A stretch of DNA of 10,024 nucleotides from Eubacteriales bacterium (GCA_030528845.1 JAUMYC010000085.1:1-10024), one strand, 5' to 3'; shown: positions 1 through 7,596, counted from the first letter of the stretch. Notes: generated from the sequence alone by a model not told the origin. Translations and numbers: made by a program.

Positions 1-1
1 A

Positions 2-32
2 GGGTTGCAGGGGACAAAGTCCCCTGCAACCC
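2..32. repeat. GC-rich palindromic hairpin, dispersed repeat family
   Basis: A perfect inverted repeat: 14-bp arms at 2-15 and 19-32 around an AAA loop. The inner 9-bp stem GCAGGGGAC/GTCCCCTGC is identical to the hairpin at 9937-9957, and the following bases (CCCCGTCTTGC) resemble the linkers of that array (CCCCGTTGCGCC). It lies 20 bp beyond the stop codon of the beta-galactosidase gene, so it could also end or protect that transcript. The window edge hides whether a U-tract follows. Confidence 0.85.
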
Positions 33-52
33 CGTCTTGCCTTTGTTCAATC

Positions 53-2020
53 TCAGGCTTCCTTGAGCACCTTCACGTCGTAGGGCTTGAGGCTGATCTT
101 GCCGGAGAGCGTCTCGCCGGTGAGCAGATCCACCATGGGCTTATCGAGCGTATAGGCAGCTTCCTTGGCGGCGCGCTCGACGAGGATCAGGCCCTTGCCG
201 GCCTCGCCCTCGCGATAGGCAGCCATGACTTCGCCTTCGGCCTTGCCCGCGCCTTCGCAGAACATGGCGATGATCTTTGCCATATCCTCGGCGGAGGGCA
301 GAGTGCCCAGCAGGACGACCTTGCCCTTGCCGACCTGCTTGCAGGTGAGCAAAGACGTGCCGACCATAGCGCTGTGGCAGTCGGTCACGCGCACGAGCAC
401 GTCGTCGCTCGCGTCGTCGACCATCTCGTACCACATATCGCCCGTAAACTCGGCGCCGTCGTTCCACTGCGCCTTGATGCGGCCTTCCTTATCCGGCGCA
501 TGATACTTCCACTGCACGCCGGTGAGCTCTTCGAGGATGCCGTAGCCCCTGTCGCGCCAGCGCGCGCCGTTGATGTTGCGCACGTCGCTGAGCGGGCCGA
601 CGATCCATGTGCCGCCCGCCTTGACCCATTCGCTGATGCGCTCGGGCAGGCCGCCCTCTTCGATGGTCATCATCAGCGGAGAGAAGACGACCTTATACTT
701 GGCGAGGTCTTCCTTGGCGTCGATGACGTCCGGGCGCAGGCCCGCATCGATGATCGGCTTATAGAAATGCTGCTGGATGCGCGGCAGATACTTCATATCC
801 TGCACGACCGGCTGCGATTCCATCATGTTCCAGTTCAGGGAGGTGAAATGCACGGCCAGATCGGTCTTGACCCTGGTGCCGTTGATGAACTCGGCCGCCT
901 TTTCGTAGCCCTTGGCGATCTCGCGCACTTCGCCGGTGGTGTGCAGCTCGCGGCCGGAGGAATCCAGCACCGCGCCGTGCATCAGCTCATGGCCGGCCCA
1001 ATGGGTGCGCCAGAGCCAATACATGTTCGCCTCGCCGCCCAGAGCGATGGGCATCCAGGAATTGGCGCGGCAGAAGCCTTCCGGCTTGATGGACTGGGTG
1101 ATGGCCACGGAGCCGTTCCAGCAGGTCGCGGTCTCGGTGTTCCAGAAGGGATGCTCCTTCATGGTGCGCAGATAGTCGAACCACAGGCCCACCTGCCAGA
1201 GGTTATCGGTGGTGTTGTAGTGGTTGAACTGCACGATATCCAGCTTGGAGGTCATGTCGCGGTAGTCCATGCCGTTGACGGGCATGGTGTCGGTGCCGAT
1301 CGGCACGTCCGTGATATACTTTTTCATGACCTCGGCCTGACGATGCACGAATTGGACGTGGCTGTCGTTCTGGAAGACCTGCCATTCCATGATCAGGTGC
1401 GGGTTGTGCCAGGCGTCGCGCGGGATCGGGATCTGGTCGAAATCGTCGTACCACTGGCTGAACAGGTTCAGGTTCCAGGCTTCGTTGAGCTTGTCGATGG
1501 TGCCGAACTTGGCGCGCATGCGCTCCTGGAAGCGGGCGTGGCAATCCGGGCAGCAGCAGCCCAGGCCGCCGGAGTAGATCTCGTTGTCGATCTGCCAGCC
1601 GATGACCGCCGGGTCGCCGGCGAATTCCTTGGCCATCTTGTCCACGATGCGCATGCAGTATTCGTTATAATGCGGGTTGTTGGAGCAGCAGTGGCGACGT
1701 CCGCCGTGGCTGGCCTGACGGCCGTCCGGGCGCTCCATGAACACATCCGGGAAGAGCTTGCCCAGCCATACCGGCGGGGTGGCCGTGGGGGTGCCCAGCA
1801 CGACGCCGATGCCGGCCGCGCCCAGCTTGTCTACGACCTTATGGAAAAAGGAAAAATCAAACTCGCCGGGAGCGGGCTCCATGCGATGCCATGCAAATTC
1901 AGCGATGCGGGCCACGTTGATGCCGATTTCTTTCATCTTCGCGATGTCCCGGTCCATCTCCTCGTCCGGCCAATCCTCCGGATAATAGGCTACGCCCAGA
2001 TAAGGGGGCTTGACGATCAT
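53..2020 (-). CDS. Beta-galactosidase, glycoside hydrolase family 42
   Basis: A 655-residue protein, the usual GH42 length, expected to release terminal beta-galactose from galacto-oligosaccharides with retention of configuration. With no signal peptide visible it is probably cytoplasmic. The N-terminus (LGVAYYPEDWP, residues 8-18) opens the TIM barrel. QIDNEI places the likely acid/base Glu at 147, and FWNTETATCWNG the likely nucleophile Glu at 296. Cysteines near 111 and at 155-157 and 160 match the zinc site of several GH42 enzymes. The middle part (about 390-590) fits the trimerisation domain and the tail a small beta domain. The ATG at 2018-2020 follows AGGAAAGGA at good spacing. An in-frame ATG at 2075-2077 coincides with the predicted transcription start and is less likely. 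No transporter gene adjoins it. The family is confident, but exact substrate preference is not readable; arabinosides or galactan fragments are possible. Confidence 0.95.
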   Translation of the reverse strand: MIVKPPYLGVAYYPEDWPDEEMDRDIAKMKEIGINVARIAEFAWHRMEPAPGEFDFSFFHKVVDKLGAAGIGVVLGTPTATPPVWLGKLFPDVFMERPDGRQASHGGRRHCCSNNPHYNEYCMRIVDKMAKEFAGDPAVIGWQIDNEIYSGGLGCCCPDCHARFQERMRAKFGTIDKLNEAWNLNLFSQWYDDFDQIPIPRDAWHNPHLIMEWQVFQNDSHVQFVHRQAEVMKKYITDVPIGTDTMPVNGMDYRDMTSKLDIVQFNHYNTTDNLWQVGLWFDYLRTMKEHPFWNTETATCWNGSVAITQSIKPEGFCRANSWMPIALGGEANMYWLWRTHWAGHELMHGAVLDSSGRELHTTGEVREIAKGYEKAAEFINGTRVKTDLAVHFTSLNWNMMESQPVVQDMKYLPRIQQHFYKPIIDAGLRPDVIDAKEDLAKYKVVFSPLMMTIEEGGLPERISEWVKAGGTWIVGPLSDVRNINGARWRDRGYGILEELTGVQWKYHAPDKEGRIKAQWNDGAEFTGDMWYEMVDDASDDVLVRVTDCHSAMVGTSLLTCKQVGKGKVVLLGTLPSAEDMAKIIAMFCEGAGKAEGEVMAAYREGEAGKGLILVERAAKEAAYTLDKPMVDLLTGETLSGKISLKPYDVKVLKEA

Positions 2021-2054
2021 ATTTCGGTCTTCCTTTCCTGTGCCGTATTTTGCT

Positions 2055-2072
2055 CGCGGACAGGTGTCCGCG
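2055..2072. promoter_or_regulatory. 18-bp perfect palindrome in GH42 leader (operator or 5' hairpin)
   Basis: CGCGGACA-GG-TGTCCGCG is a perfect dyad with 8-bp arms. It lies between the predicted start of transcription (about 2075) and the ribosome binding site of the GH42 gene. As DNA it could bind a dimeric repressor. As RNA it would form a 7-bp hairpin close to the 5' end. The sequence does not tell these apart, and no regulator gene is adjacent. Confidence 0.55.
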
Positions 2073-2074
2073 CT

Positions 2075-2092
2075 CATGCTTATTTTAGCATG
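2075..2092. promoter_or_regulatory. Dyad spanning the GH42 -10 box
   Basis: CATGCT and AGCATG arms (2075-2080 and 2087-2092) flank a 6-base A/T core. The core and the first arm base cover the proposed -10 element of the GH42 promoter. A protein bound here would block RNA polymerase, so this is a candidate repressor site, separate from the palindrome 2 bp away. Confidence 0.45.
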
Positions 2093-2110
2093 CTTTCCCC
2101 GTTTTGCCTA
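2082..2110 (-). promoter_or_regulatory. Promoter of the GH42 gene
   Basis: Read on the minus strand: TAGGCA as -35 (2105-2110), a 17-bp spacer, and an extended -10 TGCTAAAAT (TAAAAT at 2082-2087). The -35 matches TTGACA at four of six positions and the -10 matches TATAAT at five of six, with the TGn extension. Transcription would start near 2075, about 55 nt before the ATG. It lies just downstream of the rny terminator, so the GH42 gene is probably controlled separately. Confidence 0.6.
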
Positions 2111-2150
2111 TAACCCCGGCGGCTTTTATTTTGCGCCGTGCTGTGCAAAT

Positions 2151-2186
2151 AAAAAAACAGCCCCTCCCCGCGCGGGGGAAGGGCTG
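2151..2186 (-). terminator. Rho-independent terminator of rny
   Basis: On the minus strand a 12-bp stem (2158-2186, 5-nt loop) is followed by seven Ts (2151-2157). The one non-Watson-Crick position is a C-A mismatch on the plus strand but a G-U pair in the minus-strand RNA, so the structure fits leftward transcription. It begins about 10 bp after the rny stop. Confidence 0.93.
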
Positions 2187-2196
2187 CTGTGTTTGG

Positions 2197-3741
2197 TTAC
2201 TTGGCAAAGTCCACGGCCCGCTTTTCGCGGATGACGTTGACCTTGATCTGTCCCGGATATTCCATTTCCTGCTCGATGCGCTTGCAGATCTCGCGCGCGA
2301 GGATGATGGTGCCGGCGTCGTTGACGTCGTCGGGCTTGACCATGACGCGCACTTCGCGGCCGGACTGGATCGCGTAGGACTTTTCCACGCCCTCGAAGGA
2401 GGTGCAGATCTCCTCGAGCTTGTCGAGCCTCTTGATGTAATTTTCAAGAGATTCGCGCCGTGCGCCGGGCCTCGCGGCGGAGATGGCGTCGGCGGCCTGT
2501 ACCAGAACGGCCTCGACCGTGGTGGGCTCGACGTCGTTGTGGTGCGCGGCGATGCAGTGGATAACGGCTTCGCTCTCGTGGAACTTGCGGGCGAGATCGA
2601 CGCCGATGGAGACGTGGGTGCCCTCGACTTCGTGGTCGATGGCCTTGCCGATGTCGTGCAGCAGGCCGCCGCGCTTGGCGACGTTCACATCTGCGCCCAG
2701 CTCGGCCGCCATGACGCCGGCCAGATGGCTCACTTCGATGGAATGGCGCAGCACGTTCTGGCCGTAGGAGGTGCGGTACTTCATGCGGCCCAGCAGGCGC
2801 ACCAGTTCATGATGCACGCCGTGCATGTTCGTCTCGAACACGGCCTGGTCGCCGGCCTCGCGGATCTGGTTGTCCACCTCGCGGCGGGCCTTTTCGACCA
2901 TTTCCTCGATGCGGGCGGGGTGGATACGACCGTCCATGATGAGCTTTTCCAGCGCGATGCGCGCCACTTCTCTGCGGACGGGATCGAAGCCGGAGATGAT
3001 CACGGCCTCGGGGGTGTCGTCGATGATCAGATCCACGCCGGTAGCGGTCTCCAGAGCGCGGATATTGCGGCCCTCGCGGCCGATGATGCGGCCCTTCATA
3101 TCGTCGTTGGGCAGGGCGACGACGGAGACGGTGGTCTCCGCCACATGGTCTGCCGCGCAGCGCTGGATGGACATGGCCACGATGTTGCGGGCCTTCTTGT
3201 CCGCCTCTTCCTTCGCGCGGGATTCGATATCGCGCACCATGACGGCGGCGTCGTGGTAGGCGTCCTTCTGGATCTTGTTCATCAGGATCTGGCGCGCTTC
3301 TTCCATGGTCATGTTGGAGATGCGCTCCAGCTCGGCCTGCTGCTGGTCGTGCAGGGTCTGCGCCTCTGCGTGCAGCTTTTCGGCCTCGGCATACTTCTGG
3401 TTGAGGGTCTCTTCGCGGTGTTCGAGGTTGTCCAGTTTCTTGTCGAGCGTCTCTTCGCGCTGGTTGACACGACGTTCGAGCCTTGTCACTTCGCTGCGGC
3501 GGTCGCGGATCTCCTTGTCCAGATCGCTCTTGAGGCGGATGATCTCTTCCTTGGCCTCCAGAATGGCTTCCTTCTTCTTATCCTCAGCCTTGCGCTTGGA
3601 TTCTTCCAGCAGGTTGCGGGCGAATTCTTCCGTGCGGCCGATCTTCTTCTCCATGACGTTCTGTCGGTAGAGATATCCGGCCGCGGCACCGGCTGCAAGC
3701 GCGAGCAAAGCAGTGATTATTACGATCAACGGTGTGGGCAA
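2197..3741 (-). CDS. rny: Ribonuclease Y
   Basis: A 514-residue membrane-anchored endoribonuclease that starts mRNA decay and processing in Firmicutes. Full family architecture is visible: an N-terminal transmembrane helix (about 5-24), a long charged coiled coil (about 30-190), a KH RNA-binding domain with [10 protein letters not shown] (217-226), and an HD metal-dependent domain with H333, the HD pair 362-363, H400/H401 and D418 ([15 protein letters not shown]). The C-terminal region (about 440-514) is also typical. The start is a TTG (3739-3741), preceded by AAAGGAGG at 9-nt spacing. The first ATG in frame falls after the membrane helix and would remove the anchor, so the TTG is preferred. 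It stands alone, with its own promoter and terminator. Confidence 0.97.
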   Translation of the reverse strand: MPTPLIVIITALLALAAGAAAGYLYRQNVMEKKIGRTEEFARNLLEESKRKAEDKKKEAILEAKEEIIRLKSDLDKEIRDRRSEVTRLERRVNQREETLDKKLDNLEHREETLNQKYAEAEKLHAEAQTLHDQQQAELERISNMTMEEARQILMNKIQKDAYHDAAVMVRDIESRAKEEADKKARNIVAMSIQRCAADHVAETTVSVVALPNDDMKGRIIGREGRNIRALETATGVDLIIDDTPEAVIISGFDPVRREVARIALEKLIMDGRIHPARIEEMVEKARREVDNQIREAGDQAVFETNMHGVHHELVRLLGRMKYRTSYGQNVLRHSIEVSHLAGVMAAELGADVNVAKRGGLLHDIGKAIDHEVEGTHVSIGVDLARKFHESEAVIHCIAAHHNDVEPTTVEAVLVQAADAISAARPGARRESLENYIKRLDKLEEICTSFEGVEKSYAIQSGREVRVMVKPDDVNDAGTIILAREICKRIEQEMEYPGQIKVNVIREKRAVDFAK

Positions 3742-3774
3742 GCGTCGTTTCCTCCTTTCAAATTTCCTCTCATT

Positions 3775-3816
3775 TTAGTCTTCAACCGGCTTCGCCGGGT
3801 CAAATGCGTGAACCAT
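3775..3816 (-). CDS. Possible 13-residue leader peptide upstream of rny
   Basis: In the rny leader an ATG at 3814-3816 opens a 13-codon frame (MVHAFDPAKPVED, TAA at 3775-3777). GGGAAAGG lies 9 nt before it, and it ends 33 nt before the rny start. A 5-bp GC hairpin with a three-base loop (3786-3798) sits inside the frame. This could be a translated upstream frame that affects rny expression or mRNA stability. It could also be chance, since so short a frame carries little statistical weight. Confidence 0.25.
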   Translation of the reverse strand: MVHAFDPAKPVED

Positions 3817-3856
3817 GCGTCGATACCTTTCCCAAGACTACATGATTAACAGAATA

Positions 3857-3885
3857 AGTATATCTTCTTTCGTACAATCTGTCAA
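3857..3885 (-). promoter_or_regulatory. rny: Sigma-A type promoter of rny
   Basis: On the minus strand, a perfect TTGACA (3880-3885), a 17-bp spacer and TATACT (3857-3862, five of six matches). Transcription would start near 3850, giving a leader of about 110 nt before the TTG start. Being so close to consensus suggests strong, constitutive expression. Confidence 0.92.
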
Positions 3886-4073
3886 ATCCGCGGCGGCGGG
3901 GGCAAACATGCGCAAAGAACGGGCATTTGACGAAAAAGAGGCGGGATTGCGGGAAAATCGACTGTTTTTGGGGCTGTTTTGGGCGGAAAAACGCCTCTGC
4001 CGCGCGCTCCTTTTTGCAAAAAGAGACCGGAGTTTGGTAAAATTTAACACAGAAACGAAGGCCGGAAGGGCGC
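3886..4073. other. Non-coding intergenic stretch between rsmG terminator and rny promoter
   Basis: No supported gene lies here. It is visibly richer in A/T runs than the surrounding genes and contains a TTTTTGCAAAAA self-complementary stretch (about 4011-4022), a small GGCG/CGCC inverted pair around 3981-3994, and a near-duplicate CTGTTTT/GGG motif (about 3962-3983). Open frames crossing it would run through the terminator or the rny promoter and lack good ribosome sites. Confidence 0.6.
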
Positions 4074-4103
4074 AAAAAACGCCCGGGGAGCGCGCCCCGG
4101 GCG
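4074..4103 (-). terminator. Rho-independent terminator of rsmG operon
   Basis: A perfect 9-bp stem (4080-4088 with 4095-4103, arms CGCCCGGGG/CCCCGGGCG) and a 6-nt loop, followed on the minus strand by six Ts (4074-4079). It starts 11 bp after the rsmG stop codon. Confidence 0.93.
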
Positions 4104-4114
4104 GGTATGCTTTT

Positions 4115-4837
4115 TTACTTGAGGCCCAGCGGCTTTCGGCCGGGTTCGCCGCTTTTGCGGGGGTAGGCCTTGGGCGTGGGGCGCTCCTTGGCGATGCGCA
4201 GCAGGCGATGGTCCCAGTCGCGCTCGGGCATGGGCGCCTTGCGCGCTTCGACCGCGCCGCCGCCGAGGATGCGGATGGCCTCTTTTGCCAGAGGCAGCTC
4301 CTCGTCCGCCTTCGGGCCGTGATAGGCGATGAACGCGCCGCCCACACGGGCGAAGGGCAGCGTCAGCTCGCAGAGGGTGGGCAGAGCGGCCACGGCGCGC
4401 GCCGTCACCGCGCAGAAGCGCTCGCGCAGCTCCGGGCGCTTGGCGGCTTCCTCTGCGCGGAAATGCACCGCCTCGGCGTTGAGGCCGAGCTCCTTGATGA
4501 CGCTGTTGATGAAATCGACGCGCTTGCGCAGGCTGTCGAGCAGCACCACGCGCGTATCGGGCAGGGCGATGGCCAGCGGAAGGCCCGGGAAGCCCGCGCC
4601 CGCGCCCACGTCCAGCAGCCTCTCGGCCTTGTCCAGCCAGTTTGTCATCAGCCACGGAGCGAGGGAATCGAGATAGTTGCGGTCGGCGGCCTCGGCCATG
4701 GTGTCGGGCACGCGCGTGAGGTTCAGGCTCTTGTTGACCTCGACGAGGATCTCGTGATAGGCGCAGATCTGCGCGGCCTGCCTCTCGCTCAGCGCGCGGC
4801 CCATCCGGGCGGATTTTTCCATCAGGTATGCCTTCAT
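4115..4837 (-). CDS. rsmG: 16S rRNA (guanine527-N7)-methyltransferase RsmG (GidB)
   Basis: A 240-residue cytoplasmic methyltransferase, the normal RsmG length. It uses S-adenosylmethionine to methylate N7 of G527 in the 530 loop of 16S rRNA; in other bacteria its loss gives low-level streptomycin resistance. Visible marks: an N-terminal helical region with NKSLNLT (35-41), the SAM-binding loop LLDVGAGAGFPGLPLAI (74-90), LLDSLRKRVDFI (99-110), the conserved AVTARAVA (143-150), and the C-terminal TPKAYPRKSGEPGRKPL (221-237). The ATG at 4835-4837 follows AAGGAGG at 10-nt spacing; a second ATG five codons in lacks such a site. It is not next to mnmE/mnmG, its common partners near the replication origin, but 73 bp after an L,D-transpeptidase, probably on the same transcript. 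Confidence 0.97.
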   Translation of the reverse strand: MKAYLMEKSARMGRALSERQAAQICAYHEILVEVNKSLNLTRVPDTMAEAADRNYLDSLAPWLMTNWLDKAERLLDVGAGAGFPGLPLAIALPDTRVVLLDSLRKRVDFINSVIKELGLNAEAVHFRAEEAAKRPELRERFCAVTARAVAALPTLCELTLPFARVGGAFIAYHGPKADEELPLAKEAIRILGGGAVEARKAPMPERDWDHRLLRIAKERPTPKAYPRKSGEPGRKPLGLK

Positions 4838-4867
4838 AGCGGGGGAGCCTCCTTTTTCCTGCAAGAT

Positions 4868-4898
4868 CGCCCCGCCGGGGGAAAAGGCCGGCGAGGCG
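4868..4898 (-). other. Stem-loop between the L,D-transpeptidase and rsmG
   Basis: On the minus strand 11-bp arms (4888-4898 and 4868-4878) enclose a 9-nt loop. The one mismatch on the plus strand becomes a G-U pair in the minus-strand RNA. No T-run follows, so it is not a standard terminator. It may protect or process the 3' end of the upstream message, or lower expression of rsmG. Confidence 0.5.
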
Positions 4899-4910
4899 GG
4901 AAAGGGCGCG

Positions 4911-7490
4911 TTATTTGGAATAGATGATGATGGGCGTGGTGTCCGGGATGGCCTCGTAGAGCCAAGTGGACTTTTCGACGGGCACGCGGATGCAGCCGTG
5001 GGAAGCGGGGCTGCCCAGCAAAGGCTCGGTGGTTGCATAGCTACCGCCGATCTCGGGGATGCGATGGATACACACGCCGCCGACGACGCGCAGGGTGTCA
5101 TAGCAGATGCCGCCGCCGCCGAGCACCGTGAAATAGGGCTTGCGGTTGTTGAGGTTGAACACGCCCGTGGGCGTGGAGCCCGCAGCCTTGCCCGAGGAGA
5201 TCTTGAACCGGTCGATGAGCGCGCCGTCCTTGTAGACATACATGGTCTGCTTGTTCGGGCCGCTGCGCGCGATGTTCACCTCGATGCGGTAGGGCGAGGT
5301 GATGGCGATCTTCTGCAGGCGGTCGGCCTTGACATAGCCGACGACGGGCGTGCCGACGGTGCCGCTGGTGCGCACGAGCAGCCAGTCGCCCAGATCCTCG
5401 AGCACCTCGAAGGCGGCGGAGATGCCGTAGGTGACGGCGAAGGTGGAGCCGTTGGGCTCGCGGTAGATGTGGATGGGCGTTTTATGCGTGCCGCGGCCCA
5501 CGATCGCATAGCCGTAGACCCCTTCGGGATACTGCGGTCCCTCGAAGCGCAGCGGATGTACCACGAAGTTGGAGGTGGTCTCGTAGCAGTCCACATAGGC
5601 CACGACGATCTGATAGTCTCCCGGCGGGACCATATTGCCGCTCTCGTCGCAGCCGTCCCAGGAGAAGGCGTAATGCCCGGCGGAGCAATATTCCGAATTG
5701 CTCAGATAGCGCACGATCGTCTGCTTGGCCGGGTCTTCCACGCGCACGTGGAGATAGCCGGTGGAGGCGAGGTCAAAGGAGAAGTCGTAGGCATGGCCCC
5801 ATTTGGATTCGAAGGTGTCGGAGCATTGAAAGCCTGTGACCTCCGGGGGCACGATGCGCGGCTGCAGGAAGGCGTTCGCCTTGCCCGCGAGCTGATTTTT
5901 CACATAGAGCCCGGCCTGCACCTCGTAGGAATTGGCGCGGAAATACTCGGCGGGGATGGTGACGATCTTTTCCCCGGCGGAGACATAGGCGTTAAAGACG
6001 AGGACGGCCCTGCCGTCGTTGGTGACGTCGCGCAGGGTGAGCTTCAGGGTGCCCTCGGTGCTCGTGCGCACGCGCATGCGCACGCTCGTGCGCTCGGCGG
6101 GGGTGGGGTCGCCCGCGGGGGCGAAGAAGGTGATGGCGCCCTGCGTCGTCGGCACGCCGTAGCGGTCGATCTCGCCTTCATAGGAGAGGGAGAGCGGCGC
6201 AGCCGAGGCGCGGCCCGCGGCGTTGGTGCTCTCGCAGTGCAGGAGGTAGTCTCCCTCGGGCAGCAGAGAGCCGTCGGCGGCGCGGCCGTTCCAATGGTAC
6301 ACGCCTGTGCCGGCGGGCAGGCCGTCCAGCGTGGCGGACCAATAGGTATTGGCGCGGGCCTCGTCGGTGAGGAAGAGGGTGATGGAGCTGGTGGTGCCGG
6401 TGGTGTAGGTGATGGGCAGGGCCGCGCCGTAGCCCGCGCGCAGGCTTGCGGGCGCGCTGATGGAGACGGAGGGCCGGTCGATCCAGGCGACGAAGCCGAT
6501 CTGCCCCTTGCCCACGGTGCTGCCGGAGACCTGCTCAATGATCTGCAGCATGTATTCATGCCCGCCCGTGAGCGGCATGTCGATCGCGATGCGGTTTGCG
6601 CCGGGGCGCAGCTCGCCCGTCATTTTGACGGAATAGCCGGTGGCCATGTCGCGCAGCTTGAGCGTGTAGCGGCCCGCGCGGTCGGCATTGAGGACGAAGA
6701 CGGGGCTGCGGCTGTCCTCCGGGCGCTCGGGCAGCAGCAGAGAGCGGATGGAGCCCTGCACGCGGCCGGAGAGCACCTGCTCGGTATCGCCGGAGAGGAG
6801 GAAGGCCGCGCTGACGACGGGGCTTGCGCCGCCCTTGTTCGAGCAGGAGAGCTCGACGGTGTAGCTGCCGCCGGGCGCGAGAGAGCCGTCGGCGAGAAAT
6901 CCGTTCCACTGCAGGCGATGTTCGCCCGCCTGCATGGGCGCGCCGCTTGCGAGGACGGCTGCCTGCGCGCCGCCGGCGTTTTTGACGACGGCAGTGACAT
7001 AGGCGTCGTCCGGCAGAGAAAAGGCGACCTCAAGCGTTTCGCCCTCCTGCGGCCGGAAGGAGGAGGTGACGCTGAGCGCGTCGATGCGCGCGGCGGGCAG
7101 AGTCGCGGCGAAGGTATGGGAAGCCTCGCCGATGACGCGCCCGTCGTAAAGATGGCGCACGGAAAGGGCGTAGCTGCGCTCCGGGGCGATCAGCTCGCCC
7201 GGCACGGTCAGCAGGATATTCGCGCCGGAGGAATAGGCCCTGTCGAGCACGAGGGCTTTTTCCCCGGTGGAAAGGTCGGTCAGCTCGGCGACAACCTGCC
7301 CGCCCTTGCGGATGGAGAGCTTGTAGTGCGTATCCTCCCCGAAGACGGGCTCGCCCTCGAGCAGGCGGAAGGTGGAGATATAGCCCGTGCGGCTGATCTG
7401 CGCGGAAGCGACGCAGAAGCAGGCGGCGAGCGCAAGCGCGAGCATACACAGGATGAAAATGCGCCGGACGGTGCGAAGAGTGGTGCGCAT
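4911..7490 (-). CDS. Secreted L,D-transpeptidase (YkuD) with FlgD-like Ig repeats and SH3-like segment
   Basis: An 859-residue exported protein expected to act on peptidoglycan in the wall, forming 3-3 cross-links or attaching proteins. A signal peptide is clear (positive MRTTLRTVRR, hydrophobic 11-29, cleavage probably after an ASA near 30). Most of the protein is beta-rich. Three segments carry the FlgD-Ig pattern W-[ND]-G-x(4,5)-[DE]-x-G-x(3)-P-x-G-x-Y, at about 150-217, 350-423 and 560-632, with beta-sandwich stretches between. Residues about 670-726 (IHIYREPNG to VGYVKADRL) resemble a bacterial SH3 domain. The YkuD domain is at about 733-859, with H809 and SHGCIR (830-835, catalytic Cys 833). 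ATG at 7488-7490 follows AGGAGG at 10-nt spacing. Transcription probably continues into rsmG. Much longer than a minimal YkuD enzyme; the Ig part may reach across the wall or bind partners. Confidence 0.93.
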   Translation of the reverse strand: MRTTLRTVRRIFILCMLALALAACFCVASAQISRTGYISTFRLLEGEPVFGEDTHYKLSIRKGGQVVAELTDLSTGEKALVLDRAYSSGANILLTVPGELIAPERSYALSVRHLYDGRVIGEASHTFAATLPAARIDALSVTSSFRPQEGETLEVAFSLPDDAYVTAVVKNAGGAQAAVLASGAPMQAGEHRLQWNGFLADGSLAPGGSYTVELSCSNKGGASPVVSAAFLLSGDTEQVLSGRVQGSIRSLLLPERPEDSRSPVFVLNADRAGRYTLKLRDMATGYSVKMTGELRPGANRIAIDMPLTGGHEYMLQIIEQVSGSTVGKGQIGFVAWIDRPSVSISAPASLRAGYGAALPITYTTGTTSSITLFLTDEARANTYWSATLDGLPAGTGVYHWNGRAADGSLLPEGDYLLHCESTNAAGRASAAPLSLSYEGEIDRYGVPTTQGAITFFAPAGDPTPAERTSVRMRVRTSTEGTLKLTLRDVTNDGRAVLVFNAYVSAGEKIVTIPAEYFRANSYEVQAGLYVKNQLAGKANAFLQPRIVPPEVTGFQCSDTFESKWGHAYDFSFDLASTGYLHVRVEDPAKQTIVRYLSNSEYCSAGHYAFSWDGCDESGNMVPPGDYQIVVAYVDCYETTSNFVVHPLRFEGPQYPEGVYGYAIVGRGTHKTPIHIYREPNGSTFAVTYGISAAFEVLEDLGDWLLVRTSGTVGTPVVGYVKADRLQKIAITSPYRIEVNIARSGPNKQTMYVYKDGALIDRFKISSGKAAGSTPTGVFNLNNRKPYFTVLGGGGICYDTLRVVGGVCIHRIPEIGGSYATTEPLLGSPASHGCIRVPVEKSTWLYEAIPDTTPIIIYSK

Positions 7491-7514
7491 GCGGGGGATT
7501 CCTCCTGAAACGAT

Positions 7515-7535
7515 CGCCCCGTTCGGCGCGGGGCG
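7515..7535 (-). promoter_or_regulatory. Hairpin in the L,D-transpeptidase leader, just before its ribosome site
   Basis: Arms CGCCCCG/CGGGGCG (7 bp, 7-nt loop) lie 8 nt upstream of the AGGAGG of the L,D-transpeptidase gene. It may keep the ribosome site open or act as a control element, but no ligand-binding fold was recognised. Confidence 0.4.
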
Positions 7536-7567
7536 GGATATATTTCTTTACGGATCCAAGTCTTTCC

Positions 7568-7596
7568 ATTTTAACAGTTCGCCCTTTTGCACGCAA
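7568..7596 (-). promoter_or_regulatory. Probable promoter of the L,D-transpeptidase-rsmG operon
   Basis: On the minus strand, an extended -10 TGTTAAAAT (TAAAAT at 7568-7573), a 17-bp spacer and a weak -35 TTGCGT (7591-7596). Transcription would start near 7561, about 70 nt before the ATG. An inverted repeat with 6-bp arms GCCCTT/AAGGGC (7581-7600) covers the spacer and -35 and could be an operator. Confidence 0.5.

Noticed and set aside
5..2113. A 702-codon open frame on the plus strand opposite the GH42 gene
   Set aside because: It is the mirror of a strongly supported gene. In a GC-rich genome the codons that would give stops on the other strand (TTA, CTA, TCA) are rare. The product has low-complexity Ala/Gly/His/Asp/Leu-rich sequence with no recognisable motif.
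2104..3849. A 581-codon open frame on the plus strand opposite rny
   Set aside because: Same cause as above. It also crosses the rny terminator and promoter region, and the real gene on the other strand has every RNase Y motif.
3800..4075. A 91-codon minus-strand frame in the gap between rsmG and rny
   Set aside because: It starts inside the rsmG terminator's T-run region and contains the near-consensus rny promoter. It has no ribosome site and no domain-like sequence.
3815..4927. A 370-codon plus-strand frame across the rny promoter and rsmG
   Set aside because: It runs through the rsmG terminator and is antisense to the whole of rsmG. The sequence is low-complexity and there is no good ribosome site at its start.
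4998..7508. An 836-codon open frame on the plus strand opposite the L,D-transpeptidase gene
   Set aside because: A composition artefact. The minus-strand frame has a signal peptide, a catalytic SHGC motif and a strong ribosome site; the plus-strand frame has none of these.
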